Source: Eisenbergiella tayi | GTDB taxonomy: Bacteria > Bacillota > Clostridia > Lachnospirales > Lachnospiraceae | Assembly: GCF_001881565.1 (NCBI RefSeq) | Contig: NZ_MPDJ01000004.1 | Location: 723,499-787,498 of the forward strand | Direction of reading: 5' to 3' | DNA length: 64,000 nucleotides | Shown: positions 34,887 through 43,893 of the stretch, piece after piece | Numbering within the stretch: position 1 is the first letter of the stretch | Layout of the letters: every line of letters starts with the position of its first letter | The notes under the pieces: model-generated | What the model saw: only the letters and a program-made list of their open reading frames with translations | Told to the model about the DNA's origin: nothing | Database searches by the model: none | Made by a program: the position numbers and the translations under genes

Positions 34887-36683
34887 TTATTCCTTTTCTT
34901 CAATAGGATTAATGGAAATACCCAGCTCATCCAACTGCTTCTGATCCACTACATTGGGGGCTTCCGTCATCAGACAGGAAGCATCCTTTACCTTCGGGAA
35001 GGCAATTACCTCACGGATACTGTCCGCGCCGGTCAGGAGCATAACAAGCCTGTCAAGCCCATAAGCGAGTCCTGCATGGGGCGGTACACCGTATTTGAAA
35101 GCATCCAGAAGGAATCCGAAGCGTTCATATGCGCTTTCTTTTGTAAAGCCAAGCGCCTCAAACATCCTTTCCTGAATCTTATCATCAGAAATCCTGACAC
35201 TTCCGCCGCCCAACTCCGTACCATTCAGTACGATATCATATGCTTTCGCACGAACCTTTCCGGGTTCTGTCTCCAGCATCGCCAGATCTTCTTCCATGGG
35301 CATGGTAAAAGGATGATGCATGGCCATATAACGATTCTCTTCTTCACTCCACTCAAAGAGAGGGAACTCCGTGATCCAGAGGAAGTTGAACTTACTGTTG
35401 TCAATCAGATTCAGCTGTCTGCCCAGTTCCAGTCTCAGGCCGCCCAGAACATTCCAGACAACGGAATTCTTGTCCGCCGCAAATAACAGCAGATCGCCCG
35501 GTTCCGCATCCATAGCCTCCACCAGGGCTTTCAGCTGCTCCTCCGTCATGAATTTAGCGAAGGAGGATTTATAGCTTCCGTCAGGAAGAACACACAGATA
35601 GGCCAGGCCTTTTGCTCCATAACCTTTTGCGAATTCCACCAGGGCATCAATTTTCTTTCTCGGCATTTCCGCCTGTCCTTTGGCATTGATCCCGCGTACG
35701 GAACCGCCATTTTCCAAAGCCGAGGTAAATACGCCGAAACCACAGCCTGCCACGGTTTTGGAAACATCAACCAGTTCCATCCCGAAACGTGTATCCGGCT
35801 TATCGGAACCGAAGCGATCCATGGCCTCCTGCCAGGTCATACGCGCAATGGGAAGCTGCACGTCCAGGCCGATAGCGTCTTTGCAGATAAATTTAAGCAG
35901 TCTTTCATTCACCGCAATGACATCATCCACATCAACGAAAGAAAGCTCCATATCCACCTGTGTGAATTCCGGCTGCCTGTCCGCGCGGAGATCTTCATCA
36001 CGGAAGCATCTTGCGATCTGGAAATAACGGTCATATCCGGAACACATCAGAAGCTGCTTGAAAATCTGGGGCGACTGGGGAAGCGCATAAAAATTCCCGG
36101 GATGCACACGGCTGGGCACCAGATAATCCCTTGCGCCTTCCGGCGTTGATTTGGTGAGCATGGGAGTTTCAATCTCCAGAAAGCCCTCTTCCGACATGAA
36201 TTTACGAATCGCCATGGTGATTTTACTTCTGAGAATGATTTTGCTCTGTAAATCCGGCCTTCTTAAATCCAGATAACGGTATTTCAGACGAAGCTCTTCT
36301 TTTGTTTTAGACTCTTCTTCTATGGGGAAAGGAGGGGTCAGCGCTTCCGAAAGGATACGCACCTGGGATGCCCTGACTTCGATTTCACCTGTAGCCAGGT
36401 TCTCATTAACAGCACCGGCTCTCTTTTCTACTTTACCCACAACGGCCACGACATATTCACTGCGCAGCTTCTCCGCTTTGGCAAAGCCTTCCGCACCTGC
36501 ATCACTTTCTTCAAAAATAACCTGAAGGATACCGGAACGATCCCTCAAATCCACAAATATAATTCCACCTTTATTTCTCTGTTTGGCCACCCATCCCATA
36601 ACAGTGACGGTTTCTCCCACATTTGACAGAGATAATTCCCCGCATCTGTGGCTTCTTTTCAGCCCGTTCATTGATTCAGCCAT
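34887..36683 (-). CDS. aspS: Aspartyl-tRNA synthetase
   Basis: 598 aa, the length of the bacterial form with an inserted GAD domain. N-terminal OB-fold (VMGWVAKQRNKGGIIFVDLRD), class II motif 2 region CFRDEDLRADRQPEFTQVD and motif 3 GLAYGLDRLVMLLTG near the end. It charges tRNA-Asp in the cytosol. It lies 24 bp downstream of hisS; the hisS-aspS pair is common in Firmicutes. No T-box leader is visible. Confidence 0.96.
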   Translation of the reverse strand: MAESMNGLKRSHRCGELSLSNVGETVTVMGWVAKQRNKGGIIFVDLRDRSGILQVIFEESDAGAEGFAKAEKLRSEYVVAVVGKVEKRAGAVNENLATGEIEVRASQVRILSEALTPPFPIEEESKTKEELRLKYRYLDLRRPDLQSKIILRSKITMAIRKFMSEEGFLEIETPMLTKSTPEGARDYLVPSRVHPGNFYALPQSPQIFKQLLMCSGYDRYFQIARCFRDEDLRADRQPEFTQVDMELSFVDVDDVIAVNERLLKFICKDAIGLDVQLPIARMTWQEAMDRFGSDKPDTRFGMELVDVSKTVAGCGFGVFTSALENGGSVRGINAKGQAEMPRKKIDALVEFAKGYGAKGLAYLCVLPDGSYKSSFAKFMTEEQLKALVEAMDAEPGDLLLFAADKNSVVWNVLGGLRLELGRQLNLIDNSKFNFLWITEFPLFEWSEEENRYMAMHHPFTMPMEEDLAMLETEPGKVRAKAYDIVLNGTELGGGSVRISDDKIQERMFEALGFTKESAYERFGFLLDAFKYGVPPHAGLAYGLDRLVMLLTGADSIREVIAFPKVKDASCLMTEAPNVVDQKQLDELGISINPIEEKE

Positions 36684-36707
36684 GATCTGTCTCCTTCATC
36701 TTAAGAT

Positions 36708-37973
36708 TTATTTTAAAGGGGTCTGGTAAAATTCCCTGAATTCCTCCCAGCCTTCCTTCATAAGCTGTTCCTTCTGGAACTTTTTGTTTTTGTTCATCCT
36801 CGCCACCAGGACCTGGGTTCCTTTGGCCCTTTCTTCCTGAGCCTGGGCAATCACTTTGCACAGTTCCTCTCCGGCCACGCCCTTTTCAATCAGGAACGCT
36901 GTTTTTCCGGGTTTTCCGGGAATCTGGAAACCATTTTCCAGCATCAGAAGGACGATTCTTTCAAATCCAATGGAAAATCCGCAGGCCGGCACATCATTGC
37001 CTGTGAACTTGCCCACCATTTTATCATAACGGCCTCCGCCGCCGCAGCTTCCTCCGAATTCCGGAATCGCTATTTCAAAAATAGTTCCGGTATAGTAAGA
37101 CATTCCGCGCACAAGGGTGGGATCAAAAACCATATCGAACTCCGCCGCCTTGGTAGAACTCACACTGTCGGTAATTTCCCTGAGATTATTTACAATATCC
37201 TCATCCAGGACACCGGAAAGCTTATCAGCCAGGAAACCGAGCCCATCGTCTGTCTCCTCCAGCCCTCTGAACAAATCCAGATATTTATCCACGCTCTCCT
37301 GTGCGAAACCGCATTCCAGCAGTTCCTTCGCCACACCATCCAGGCCGATCTTATCCATTTTATCCAGAATGATAAATACGGTGTCAAAGCTTTCTTCCGG
37401 GAATCCGCTGTAAGCGGCCATTGCCTTCAGGATTCTTCTTTCATTAATGCGGATTTGGAAGTTTTTAAAACCGAGCTTGCCCAGGGTTGTGGTTGTCGCC
37501 AGAATCAGCTCGATCTCCGCCAGATTGGAAGGTTCTCCCAGAATATCAATATCACACTGCATGAACTGACGGTAGCGTCCTCTCTGAGGCCTGTCCGCAC
37601 GCCATACATTTCCTATCTGCAGCGCCTTGAAAGGCGTGGGCAGCTGGCTGGCGTTATTGGAATAAAAACGGACGAGAGGAACGGTCAGGTCATAACGCAG
37701 TCCGCCGTCCACCAGATCAGCCTCTTCTTTGGCTGTTTCCAGATTCAGCTTTTCTCCCCTTTTCATAATTTTGAAAATAAGCTTTTCATTGTCGCCGCCC
37801 TGTTTATTGGTAAGGTTTGCAATATTCTCCACACAAGGGGTTTCAATAGAGGTAAATCCGAATTTACCATAGGTATCCTTTATTACACCGATTACATAAT
37901 CTCTCAGCTGCATCTCAGCCGGCAGAATATCCTTCATACCGGTTACCGGTTTCTTGCTTAATGCCATATCCAT
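36708..37973 (-). CDS. hisS: Histidyl-tRNA synthetase
   Basis: About 421 aa class II synthetase. Starts in the KKPVTGMKDILP context. Histidine-specific motif RGMSYYTGTIFEI, preceded by LVPFYSNN-like strand PLVRFYSNN and motif 2 QIGNVWRADRPQRGRYRQF, and a C-terminal anticodon-binding domain. Two nearby ATGs are possible (37973 and 37967); AAGGA is better placed for the first. Expected to be co-transcribed with aspS. A strong inverted repeat lies in its leader. Confidence 0.95.
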   Translation of the reverse strand: MDMALSKKPVTGMKDILPAEMQLRDYVIGVIKDTYGKFGFTSIETPCVENIANLTNKQGGDNEKLIFKIMKRGEKLNLETAKEEADLVDGGLRYDLTVPLVRFYSNNASQLPTPFKALQIGNVWRADRPQRGRYRQFMQCDIDILGEPSNLAEIELILATTTTLGKLGFKNFQIRINERRILKAMAAYSGFPEESFDTVFIILDKMDKIGLDGVAKELLECGFAQESVDKYLDLFRGLEETDDGLGFLADKLSGVLDEDIVNNLREITDSVSSTKAAEFDMVFDPTLVRGMSYYTGTIFEIAIPEFGGSCGGGGRYDKMVGKFTGNDVPACGFSIGFERIVLLMLENGFQIPGKPGKTAFLIEKGVAGEELCKVIAQAQEERAKGTQVLVARMNKNKKFQKEQLMKEGWEEFREFYQTPLK

Positions 37974-38018
37974 CCGTTCCTTTCCTGTTCCGTTTCGTTC
38001 GGGGCTTTTCATTCCCAA

Positions 38019-38044
38019 TACAGGTCCGGATACCCGGACTTGTA
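38019..38044 (-). promoter_or_regulatory. Inverted repeat in the hisS leader
   Basis: TACAGGTCCGG-ATA-CCCGGACTTGTA, an almost perfect palindrome 46 bp before the hisS start, just downstream of an AT-rich -10-like region (TTAAGATTATAC on the minus strand). It has no T-tract, so operator or leader hairpin is more likely than terminator. No T-box specifier or GGTGG element was found. Confidence 0.35.
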
Positions 38045-38091
38045 TAATCTTAACCGATTTTACACTTTTTTCCCTTCTTTTTCAAGGAAAA

Positions 38092-39570
38092 TTAATTTTG
38101 AAGCAGTTTACGCTTCCTTTCAATCATCTCATCAATTTTTTCCATATACAGCGCCACATCCTTCACATTGTCACAGCGCTCTATCCTGCCGTCAGGGTAT
38201 ACGGCCTTGGAAATGGTGCCCGCTCCCAGCGCCATTATGGTCTGCTTTTCTTCCATGATAAGAATGTTGTAGATACCATAATTCCCTTCCGAAGCATAGC
38301 CCACATTTTCAAAATTGCCGGACATGTTTTTCTGACGGTACAGGTAATAGGGCTTCATCCCCATTTCTGCCGCTCCCAGAGCTGCGATTTCCATGGTCTC
38401 ATCTGTATTATGGAGCGTTTCTATTCCGTTCTTTTCTATCCAGAGGCTCATTTTGGAAGCCCTCTTGATAGCCAGTGAATGTACGGTAAGGCTGTCGGGA
38501 TGCAGTCTCTTTACCTCTTCTATCGTATGTTCCACATGCTCTCTGGTTTCTCCGGGAAGCCCGAGAATCAAATCCATATTGATGTTGGTAAAGCCTTCTT
38601 CCCTTGCCAGGCGGAAGGCCTCTTCCACCTGCTCCACCGTATGCCGCCGTCCGATTAAGTCCAGGGTTTCCTGGTTCATTGTCTGAGGATTCACAGAGAT
38701 GCGGGTTACGCCGTACTCCTTCATCACTCTCAGCTTGTCCCTCGTAATGCTGTCCGCGCGTCCGGCCTCCACCGTGAATTCCTTTACCTGGGAAAAATCA
38801 AAGGTATCCCTCACCTTTTTCAGGAGCCGTCTCATCTCTTCCGGTTCCAGCGTGGTCGGCGTTCCCCCTCCGATATACACGCTGTCCAGGATTTTATCCC
38901 TGCAGGCATCGCGGACGAAATCCATTTCTTTTTCCAGGGCGGCAAGATAATCTCCTACCCGATCTTTCCAGGAAAAAATGGGAAAAGAAGTAAAGGAACA
39001 ATAAAGGCACGTGGTAGGGCAAAAGGGAATGCCGATATACAGGCTGTAGCCTTTGTCATAATGGATATCTGCCAGTATCCGCTTTTCTCTTTTTGCAATA
39101 TCAATGGCCAGAAGTGCTTTTTCCTCACTGCAGTAATACGTTTCCTTCATGTAGTCCAGTATTTCCGCCTCAGTGAAAGGATTATTCGAATCTGCTTCCG
39201 TATCTCTGCCGGTTCCGGCTTCGAGGAACTGCATGGCAATCTTTGTGGGACGTATTCCCGTAAGTGTTCCCCATGGCAATTTTTTGCCTGTATGAGCCGA
39301 CAGAATCCGGTACAGCAGCTGTTTTAATTCATTTTTAACAACAGGCCGTTCTTCCGGGCTGCTCAGCGCTGTCTCGTATTCTGTTCCGGACAGTTCCACC
39401 CGGATTTCTTTCTCTCCGAAACGGATGGTAATCTGTGGATTATCCCCATCTGATTCAAAATCTTTCGTTCCTTCTTCAAAAACCTTCACTGTCTCTGCCG
39501 GATAAAAGGCTTTGATAATGGAGTGTATATCATATTCAAATTGTGCTTTGTTAAGCCTGACTGCCAGCAT
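38092..39570 (-). CDS. hemZ: Coproporphyrinogen dehydrogenase HemZ (oxygen-independent)
   Basis: 492 aa radical SAM protein of the HemZ/HemN group. The cluster motif is GIPFCPTTCLYCSF (Cys-x3-Cys-x2-Cys), followed by SVYIGGGTPTTLEPEEM and the RISVNPQTMN motif. The N-terminal 150 residues are the extra domain that distinguishes HemZ from HemN/HemW. Members are annotated as oxidising coproporphyrinogen III, but many HemN-like proteins do not; no other haem gene is nearby. It sits in the common clostridial order MBL-hemZ-hisS-aspS. Confidence 0.88.
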   Translation of the reverse strand: MLAVRLNKAQFEYDIHSIIKAFYPAETVKVFEEGTKDFESDGDNPQITIRFGEKEIRVELSGTEYETALSSPEERPVVKNELKQLLYRILSAHTGKKLPWGTLTGIRPTKIAMQFLEAGTGRDTEADSNNPFTEAEILDYMKETYYCSEEKALLAIDIAKREKRILADIHYDKGYSLYIGIPFCPTTCLYCSFTSFPIFSWKDRVGDYLAALEKEMDFVRDACRDKILDSVYIGGGTPTTLEPEEMRRLLKKVRDTFDFSQVKEFTVEAGRADSITRDKLRVMKEYGVTRISVNPQTMNQETLDLIGRRHTVEQVEEAFRLAREEGFTNINMDLILGLPGETREHVEHTIEEVKRLHPDSLTVHSLAIKRASKMSLWIEKNGIETLHNTDETMEIAALGAAEMGMKPYYLYRQKNMSGNFENVGYASEGNYGIYNILIMEEKQTIMALGAGTISKAVYPDGRIERCDNVKDVALYMEKIDEMIERKRKLLQN

Positions 39571-39659
39571 ATCGCCCGTCCCTTTCCAAATTGCAGATAA
39601 ACATGAGTCAAACCAATCCAGCCCTGCGCCGATTGGTTTGTACGGATGTTCCTGATAAT

Positions 39660-39694
39660 GGATGCTTTACTCTTTAAAAAGAGTATAAACATCC
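39660..39694. terminator. Hairpin between the MBL gene and hemZ
   Basis: GGATGCTTTACTCTT-TAA-AAAGAGTATAAACATCC forms a long stem with small mismatches. The T-rich tail (CCTTTTATTTTA) is on the plus-strand side, so its use on the minus strand is doubtful. Confidence 0.4.
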
Positions 39695-39740
39695 CCTTTT
39701 ATTTTATCATCAAAGTAACTCTTTAAATTAAGAATAGCGC

Positions 39741-40463
39741 CTACTGGCAATAGGGATTATATTTCTTTTCATCCCCGATGGTGGTTTTCTCTCCATGTCC
39801 GGGATAAACGGTTACATCCTCCGGAAGCACCAGGAGCTTATCCTTGATGGATCTCACCAGACTGCTCATGCTGCCTGTAGGGAAATCCGTTCTGCCCACA
39901 GAACCTTCAAACAGGGTGTCCCCGGAAAGAAGAATTTTTTCTTCTTCCATATAATAACAGCAGCTTCCTGCAGTATGGCCCGGCGTGGCGATGAGACGGA
40001 AGCGCATTCCTGCAAATTCCAGGAGTTCGCCATCCTTAACATAATGATCCGGAATAACGGTTTCCGGTCTTCCGGCCTGGTCTGAAACATTCATTGCCGC
40101 GTTTTCACAAACCTTTTTTTCTTCTTCATAGGCATAAATGGGAGCCCCTGACAGTCTGCGCAGTTCGTTCGCACCCCAGATATGGTCAAAATGACCATGG
40201 GTCAGGAGAATGGCCGATACACGAAAGCCCTTTCCTTTCAGGGCTTCGTAAATCTGCCTTCCCTGATCCGCCGGATCCACGAGAACTACCTCTTTTTCTT
40301 CTGCCGCCTGGCTGCCATTTTCCCCAGAACCGCCGTTTCCCGATGACTCACCTGCTTCATCCGCCGGTAATGTCTTATCGGAAGGCTCTGCATCTTTGTA
40401 TACAAAATAACAATTGGTCTGGCACATGCTTAAAACCATGCGCCCTATCTTTATATTCGCCAT
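39741..40463 (-). CDS. MBL-fold metallo-hydrolase (glyoxalase II-like)
   Basis: 240 aa. Metal ligands are in LLTHGHFDHIWG (HxHxDH), ATPGHTAGS and VYPGHGEKT. This small branch usually lies between rel and hemZ in Clostridia and has no defined substrate. Unusually, a low-complexity insert of about 30 residues (from AEPSDKTLPADEAGE to GSQAAEEKE) separates the first beta-strand (CYFVYKD) from the second (VVLVDPA). It follows rel by four bases, so coupling is likely. Confidence 0.85.
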   Translation of the reverse strand: MANIKIGRMVLSMCQTNCYFVYKDAEPSDKTLPADEAGESSGNGGSGENGSQAAEEKEVVLVDPADQGRQIYEALKGKGFRVSAILLTHGHFDHIWGANELRRLSGAPIYAYEEEKKVCENAAMNVSDQAGRPETVIPDHYVKDGELLEFAGMRFRLIATPGHTAGSCCYYMEEEKILLSGDTLFEGSVGRTDFPTGSMSSLVRSIKDKLLVLPEDVTVYPGHGEKTTIGDEKKYNPYCQ

Positions 40464-40467
40464 GTAT

Positions 40468-42903
40468 TTAACTTCTTTCTATATCGATTACGCTGTCAAT
40501 GGTACGGATTTTATCAATAATACGGATAAGTTCATCTCTGCTGCTGATTTCAAAGGAAGCGGACAAAGTGGCCATTCCCTGCTTATTGGTTCTGGTATTC
40601 ATGGAAAGGATATCAATATTCTTTTCCGTAAGCGCTCTGGAGATGTCTGCCAGAAGGCCGCTGCGGTTATTTGCATAAATATTGATTTCAGCCAGATATT
40701 TTTCACCGGCCCTGTTTTCGGGTGAGGCCTCCCATTCCGCATCGATCAGTCTTGCCCGCTCCACTTCAGGCAGATTAATGACATTCACACAATCCGTCCT
40801 GTGAATGGAAATCCCTCTTCCTCTGGTAACGAAACCGATGATCTCATCACCGGGAACCGGAGAACAGCACTTTGAAAACCGGACCGCCACATCGTGAATC
40901 CCCTTGACCACAATACCGTTCTTACTCTTGGCACGGGGAAGCATCTGTCTTGCCTGGGCGTTTTCAGCCACACTGGCAATAACCTCCTCATTGCTCAGCA
41001 CCTTGGGATGATCCTTGTCATACAGCTCCTGCATACGGTTGATGATCTGGCCTTCCTTCAGGCCGCCGTGCCCTACAGCCGCCAGCAGGGATTCCCAGTC
41101 CTTGAAGCCATATTTCTTCATCTGGGCTTCCATATAAAGAGGCTTCATGATATCGGAAATGTTGATGCTCTTTGCCTTACAGTAGGCGCTCAGCATTTCC
41201 TTCCCCTTTATGATGTTTTCTTCCTTGAATTCGTTCTTGAACCACTGGTTGATTTTATTTTTGGCCTGTGTGCTCTTAACCAGATTCAGCCAGTCACGGC
41301 TGGGTCCCTTGGAGTTCTGGGAGGTCAGTATCTCTATTCTGTCCCCGTTCTGGATTTCATAGTCTATGGTGACCAGTTTGCCGTTTACACGGGCGCCGAT
41401 CATCTTATTTCCCACGGCGGTATGCACGCTGTACGCAAAATCAATGGGCGTGCTGCCTGCCGGCAGAGTCTTCACATCCCCTGTAGGGGTAAAGCAGTAA
41501 ACCGTATCGGAAAACAGATCCAAATCGCTTTTCAGCAGATTCATGAATTCCTTATTATCGGACATATCCCTCTGCCATTCCAGGATCTGCCGCAGCCAGG
41601 CCAGTTTTTCTTCTTCCTGTGCCGCAACCTTCTTGCCGTCAGAGGCTTCCTTGTATTTCCAGTGGGCCGCTATACCAAATTCCGCCGCCTTATGCATTTC
41701 CATGGTACGGATCTGGATTTCAAAAGGCTGACCGGAGCTTCCGATAACCGTCGTATGCAGGGACTGGTACATATTGGCCTTAGGCATGGCAATATAGTCC
41801 TTGAAACGTCCGGGTATGGGTTTATACATTTCATGGATAACTCCCAGCGCAGCATAACAATCCTTCACTGAGTCCACAATAATCCTGACAGCAAAAAGGT
41901 CGTATATCTGATCCAGAGTTTTACTCTGGTTCTTCATCTTTTTGTATATACTGAAAAAATGCTTCACACGTCCGTCTATCTGTGACTTGATACCTGCATT
42001 TTTCATATGTTCCGACACTTCATCCACGATCTGCTGGATATATTCTTCCCGTTCGCTTCTGCGGACAGCTATTTTATCCACCAGGTCATAATATACCTCC
42101 GGCTCCAGATATTTCAGGGAAAGGTCATCCAGTTCTACCTTTATTTTGGAAATGCCCAGGCGCTGTGCGATGGGCGCATAGATTTCCATGGTCTCTCTGG
42201 CAATCTTCTGCTGCTTTGCCGGAGGCTGGTATTTCAGGGTCCTCATATTATGAAGGCGGTCCGCCAGCTTTATCATGATAACCCGGATATCCTTGGCCAT
42301 GGCCAGGAACATTTTACGCAGGTTTTCCGCCTGCATTTCCTGCTGATCTGCGGTCTTGTTTTCCCCGTTTCCCTTATCGCTGGGGAAATCAATCTGCTGC
42401 AGCTTGGTGACGCCGTCTACCAGCAGCGCCACATCAGGCCCGAATTCTTTTTCGATTTCCGCCTCTGTCATGATGGTATCTTCCACCACATCATGAAGGA
42501 GCCCGGCCTCAATCGTTTCTTTATCCAGTTCCAAATCCGCAAGGATAATCGCAACACATAGGGGATGAATGATATAAGGCTCCCCTGACTTGCGCACCTG
42601 CCCCTCGTGGGCGGCGTAAGCTATCTTATAGGCCTTCTCTATCATGGATATATCATCCGACGGATGGTATCTGCGCACACGGGAAATAAGGTCCTGATAA
42701 AGTTCCTCAGGACTTAAATATTCTTTCATGGCTTCGATCCGTCCATCGTCAAGAATCAGGCCTTTGCCTTTCTTTCTCTGAACACCGGCAAGATTTCCGC
42801 CGCCCTCATACACAATTTTACTTTTTTCTTCCGGCTGCATGACCGTGTCCGCGGGAACCGCGGCCTGCACCTTATCCGTCATCTTTTCATCCGTCATATT
42901 CAT
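40468..42903 (-). CDS. rel: Bifunctional (p)ppGpp synthetase/hydrolase, RelA/SpoT family
   Basis: 811 aa. After a low-complexity N-terminus of about 60 residues come the HD hydrolase (HEGQVRKSGEPYIIHP, GLLHDVVEDT, intact HD), the synthetase (DLFAVRIIV, PGRFKDYIAMPKANMYQSLH), TGS (VYCFTPTGDVKTLPAGSTPIDFAY), a helical/zinc-finger region (KCCSPVPGDEIIGFVTRGRG) and a C-terminal ACT domain. Both catalytic halves look intact, so it both makes and degrades the stringent-response alarmone. It is downstream of apt, which supplies purine salvage. Confidence 0.95.
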   Translation of the reverse strand: MNMTDEKMTDKVQAAVPADTVMQPEEKSKIVYEGGGNLAGVQRKKGKGLILDDGRIEAMKEYLSPEELYQDLISRVRRYHPSDDISMIEKAYKIAYAAHEGQVRKSGEPYIIHPLCVAIILADLELDKETIEAGLLHDVVEDTIMTEAEIEKEFGPDVALLVDGVTKLQQIDFPSDKGNGENKTADQQEMQAENLRKMFLAMAKDIRVIMIKLADRLHNMRTLKYQPPAKQQKIARETMEIYAPIAQRLGISKIKVELDDLSLKYLEPEVYYDLVDKIAVRRSEREEYIQQIVDEVSEHMKNAGIKSQIDGRVKHFFSIYKKMKNQSKTLDQIYDLFAVRIIVDSVKDCYAALGVIHEMYKPIPGRFKDYIAMPKANMYQSLHTTVIGSSGQPFEIQIRTMEMHKAAEFGIAAHWKYKEASDGKKVAAQEEEKLAWLRQILEWQRDMSDNKEFMNLLKSDLDLFSDTVYCFTPTGDVKTLPAGSTPIDFAYSVHTAVGNKMIGARVNGKLVTIDYEIQNGDRIEILTSQNSKGPSRDWLNLVKSTQAKNKINQWFKNEFKEENIIKGKEMLSAYCKAKSINISDIMKPLYMEAQMKKYGFKDWESLLAAVGHGGLKEGQIINRMQELYDKDHPKVLSNEEVIASVAENAQARQMLPRAKSKNGIVVKGIHDVAVRFSKCCSPVPGDEIIGFVTRGRGISIHRTDCVNVINLPEVERARLIDAEWEASPENRAGEKYLAEINIYANNRSGLLADISRALTEKNIDILSMNTRTNKQGMATLSASFEISSRDELIRIIDKIRTIDSVIDIERS

Positions 42904-42959
42904 ATCCCTACCGGCGCTGTTTTTTTATTTTCCTGTTATTGGCTTCCGACTCTGTTCAC

Positions 42960-43484
42960 CTATTTCCCTTCAAAACAAATGGCAGATTCCAAACGGTATC
43001 CTGCCAGCTTTTCACGTCCTTTAAGGCCTGCAAGCTCCATTAATACCACGACTCCCACCACTTCGCCTCCCAGCTGTTCCACCAGGCGTATCATAGCCTC
43101 CGTGGTTCCGCCAGTGGCAATGAGGTCATCCACGATCAAAATTTTCTGACCGGGGCGGATGGCATCCTTGTGGATCTCGATCACGGCTGTGCCATACTCC
43201 AAATCGTATTCCATAGAAGCCGTTTCACAGGGGAGTTTTCCCTTTTTCCGGATTAAAACAAAGGATTTATGGTTATTATAAGCAATGGGGGTACCGAAAA
43301 TGAATCCTCTGGATTCAGGCCCGATCACCACATCAAATTCCAAATCATCTATCAGCTCCTGCATGGTATCTATGGCGAGATGCAGGCCGTCCGCATCCTG
43401 CAGGACACTGGTTACGTCCCTGAACATAACTCCTTCCTCCGGGAAATCCGGTATACATCTCACATACTCTTCCAGTTTCTTCAT
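42960..43484 (-). CDS. apt: Adenine phosphoribosyltransferase
   Basis: 174 aa, normal length. The PRPP-binding motif is ILIVDDLIATGGTTEAM; PDFPEEGVMFRDVTSVL near the start is the family signature. It converts adenine and PRPP to AMP. The ATG at 43484 is seven bases after AAGGAG; upstream codons are not needed. First gene of the apt-rel-MBL-hemZ-hisS-aspS series and served by the promoter at 43529-43557. Confidence 0.95.
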   Translation of the reverse strand: MKKLEEYVRCIPDFPEEGVMFRDVTSVLQDADGLHLAIDTMQELIDDLEFDVVIGPESRGFIFGTPIAYNNHKSFVLIRKKGKLPCETASMEYDLEYGTAVIEIHKDAIRPGQKILIVDDLIATGGTTEAMIRLVEQLGGEVVGVVVLMELAGLKGREKLAGYRLESAICFEGK

Positions 43485-43528
43485 GGCACTTCTCCTTCTG
43501 GTCATTTTTCCCTAAAAAACTATATTTT

Positions 43529-43557
43529 ATTATATTATTTCTCCCTCCATAAGTCAA
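43529..43557 (-). promoter_or_regulatory. Promoter of apt
   Basis: On the minus strand: TTGACT (43552-43557), 17-bp spacer, perfect TATAAT (43529-43534). It begins 30 bp after the end of palindrome P3. Confidence 0.7.
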
Positions 43558-43587
43558 CCGAGCAAAATATGCGTCCGGGGGGAGTGC

Positions 43588-43853
43588 GAACATTACCGTT
43601 CCCCACTGTTCGGTGGACTCCGTGTCTTCCCTGCTGCGGTGTGCCCGGCCTGTCCTGTATCCCCTGCGTGGGCATGCGAGTGAGTGCTTGCACTCGCTTT
43701 CACTCTGCTAAAAACGCAGCGGTACTAAGGCTGTAAAGGACACAGCCTAAGGACCGGCGTTTTTAGAAGGCCCGTGCAGGGGATACAGGACAGGCCGGGC
43801 ACACCGCAGCAGGGAAGACACGGAGCACCGAACAGTGGGGAACGGTAATGTTC
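43588..43853. repeat. Giant palindrome P3 with conserved core hairpin (inverted orientation)
   Basis: Arms 43588-43667 (80 bp) and 43776-43853 (78 bp) are complementary except for a 2-bp indel. The core hairpin 43714-43760 is the P1/P2 core on the minus strand, with AGGCTGT...ACAGCCT, again a compensatory pair change. Next to it lies a second hairpin built on GCGAGTG/CACTC-CTCGC (about 43677-43698), giving a three-way-junction shape. The arm sequence is unlike P1 and P2. It fills the gap between ydcF-like and apt. Confidence 0.85.
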
Positions 43854-43893
43854 TGGGGGTATAGGCAGAATTCAGGTTAAAAAGATATTGTCT

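Noticed and set aside
38019..38091. T-box riboswitch before hisS
   Set aside because: The leader is under 120 bp and has neither a T-box sequence nor a specifier loop; only a palindrome is present.
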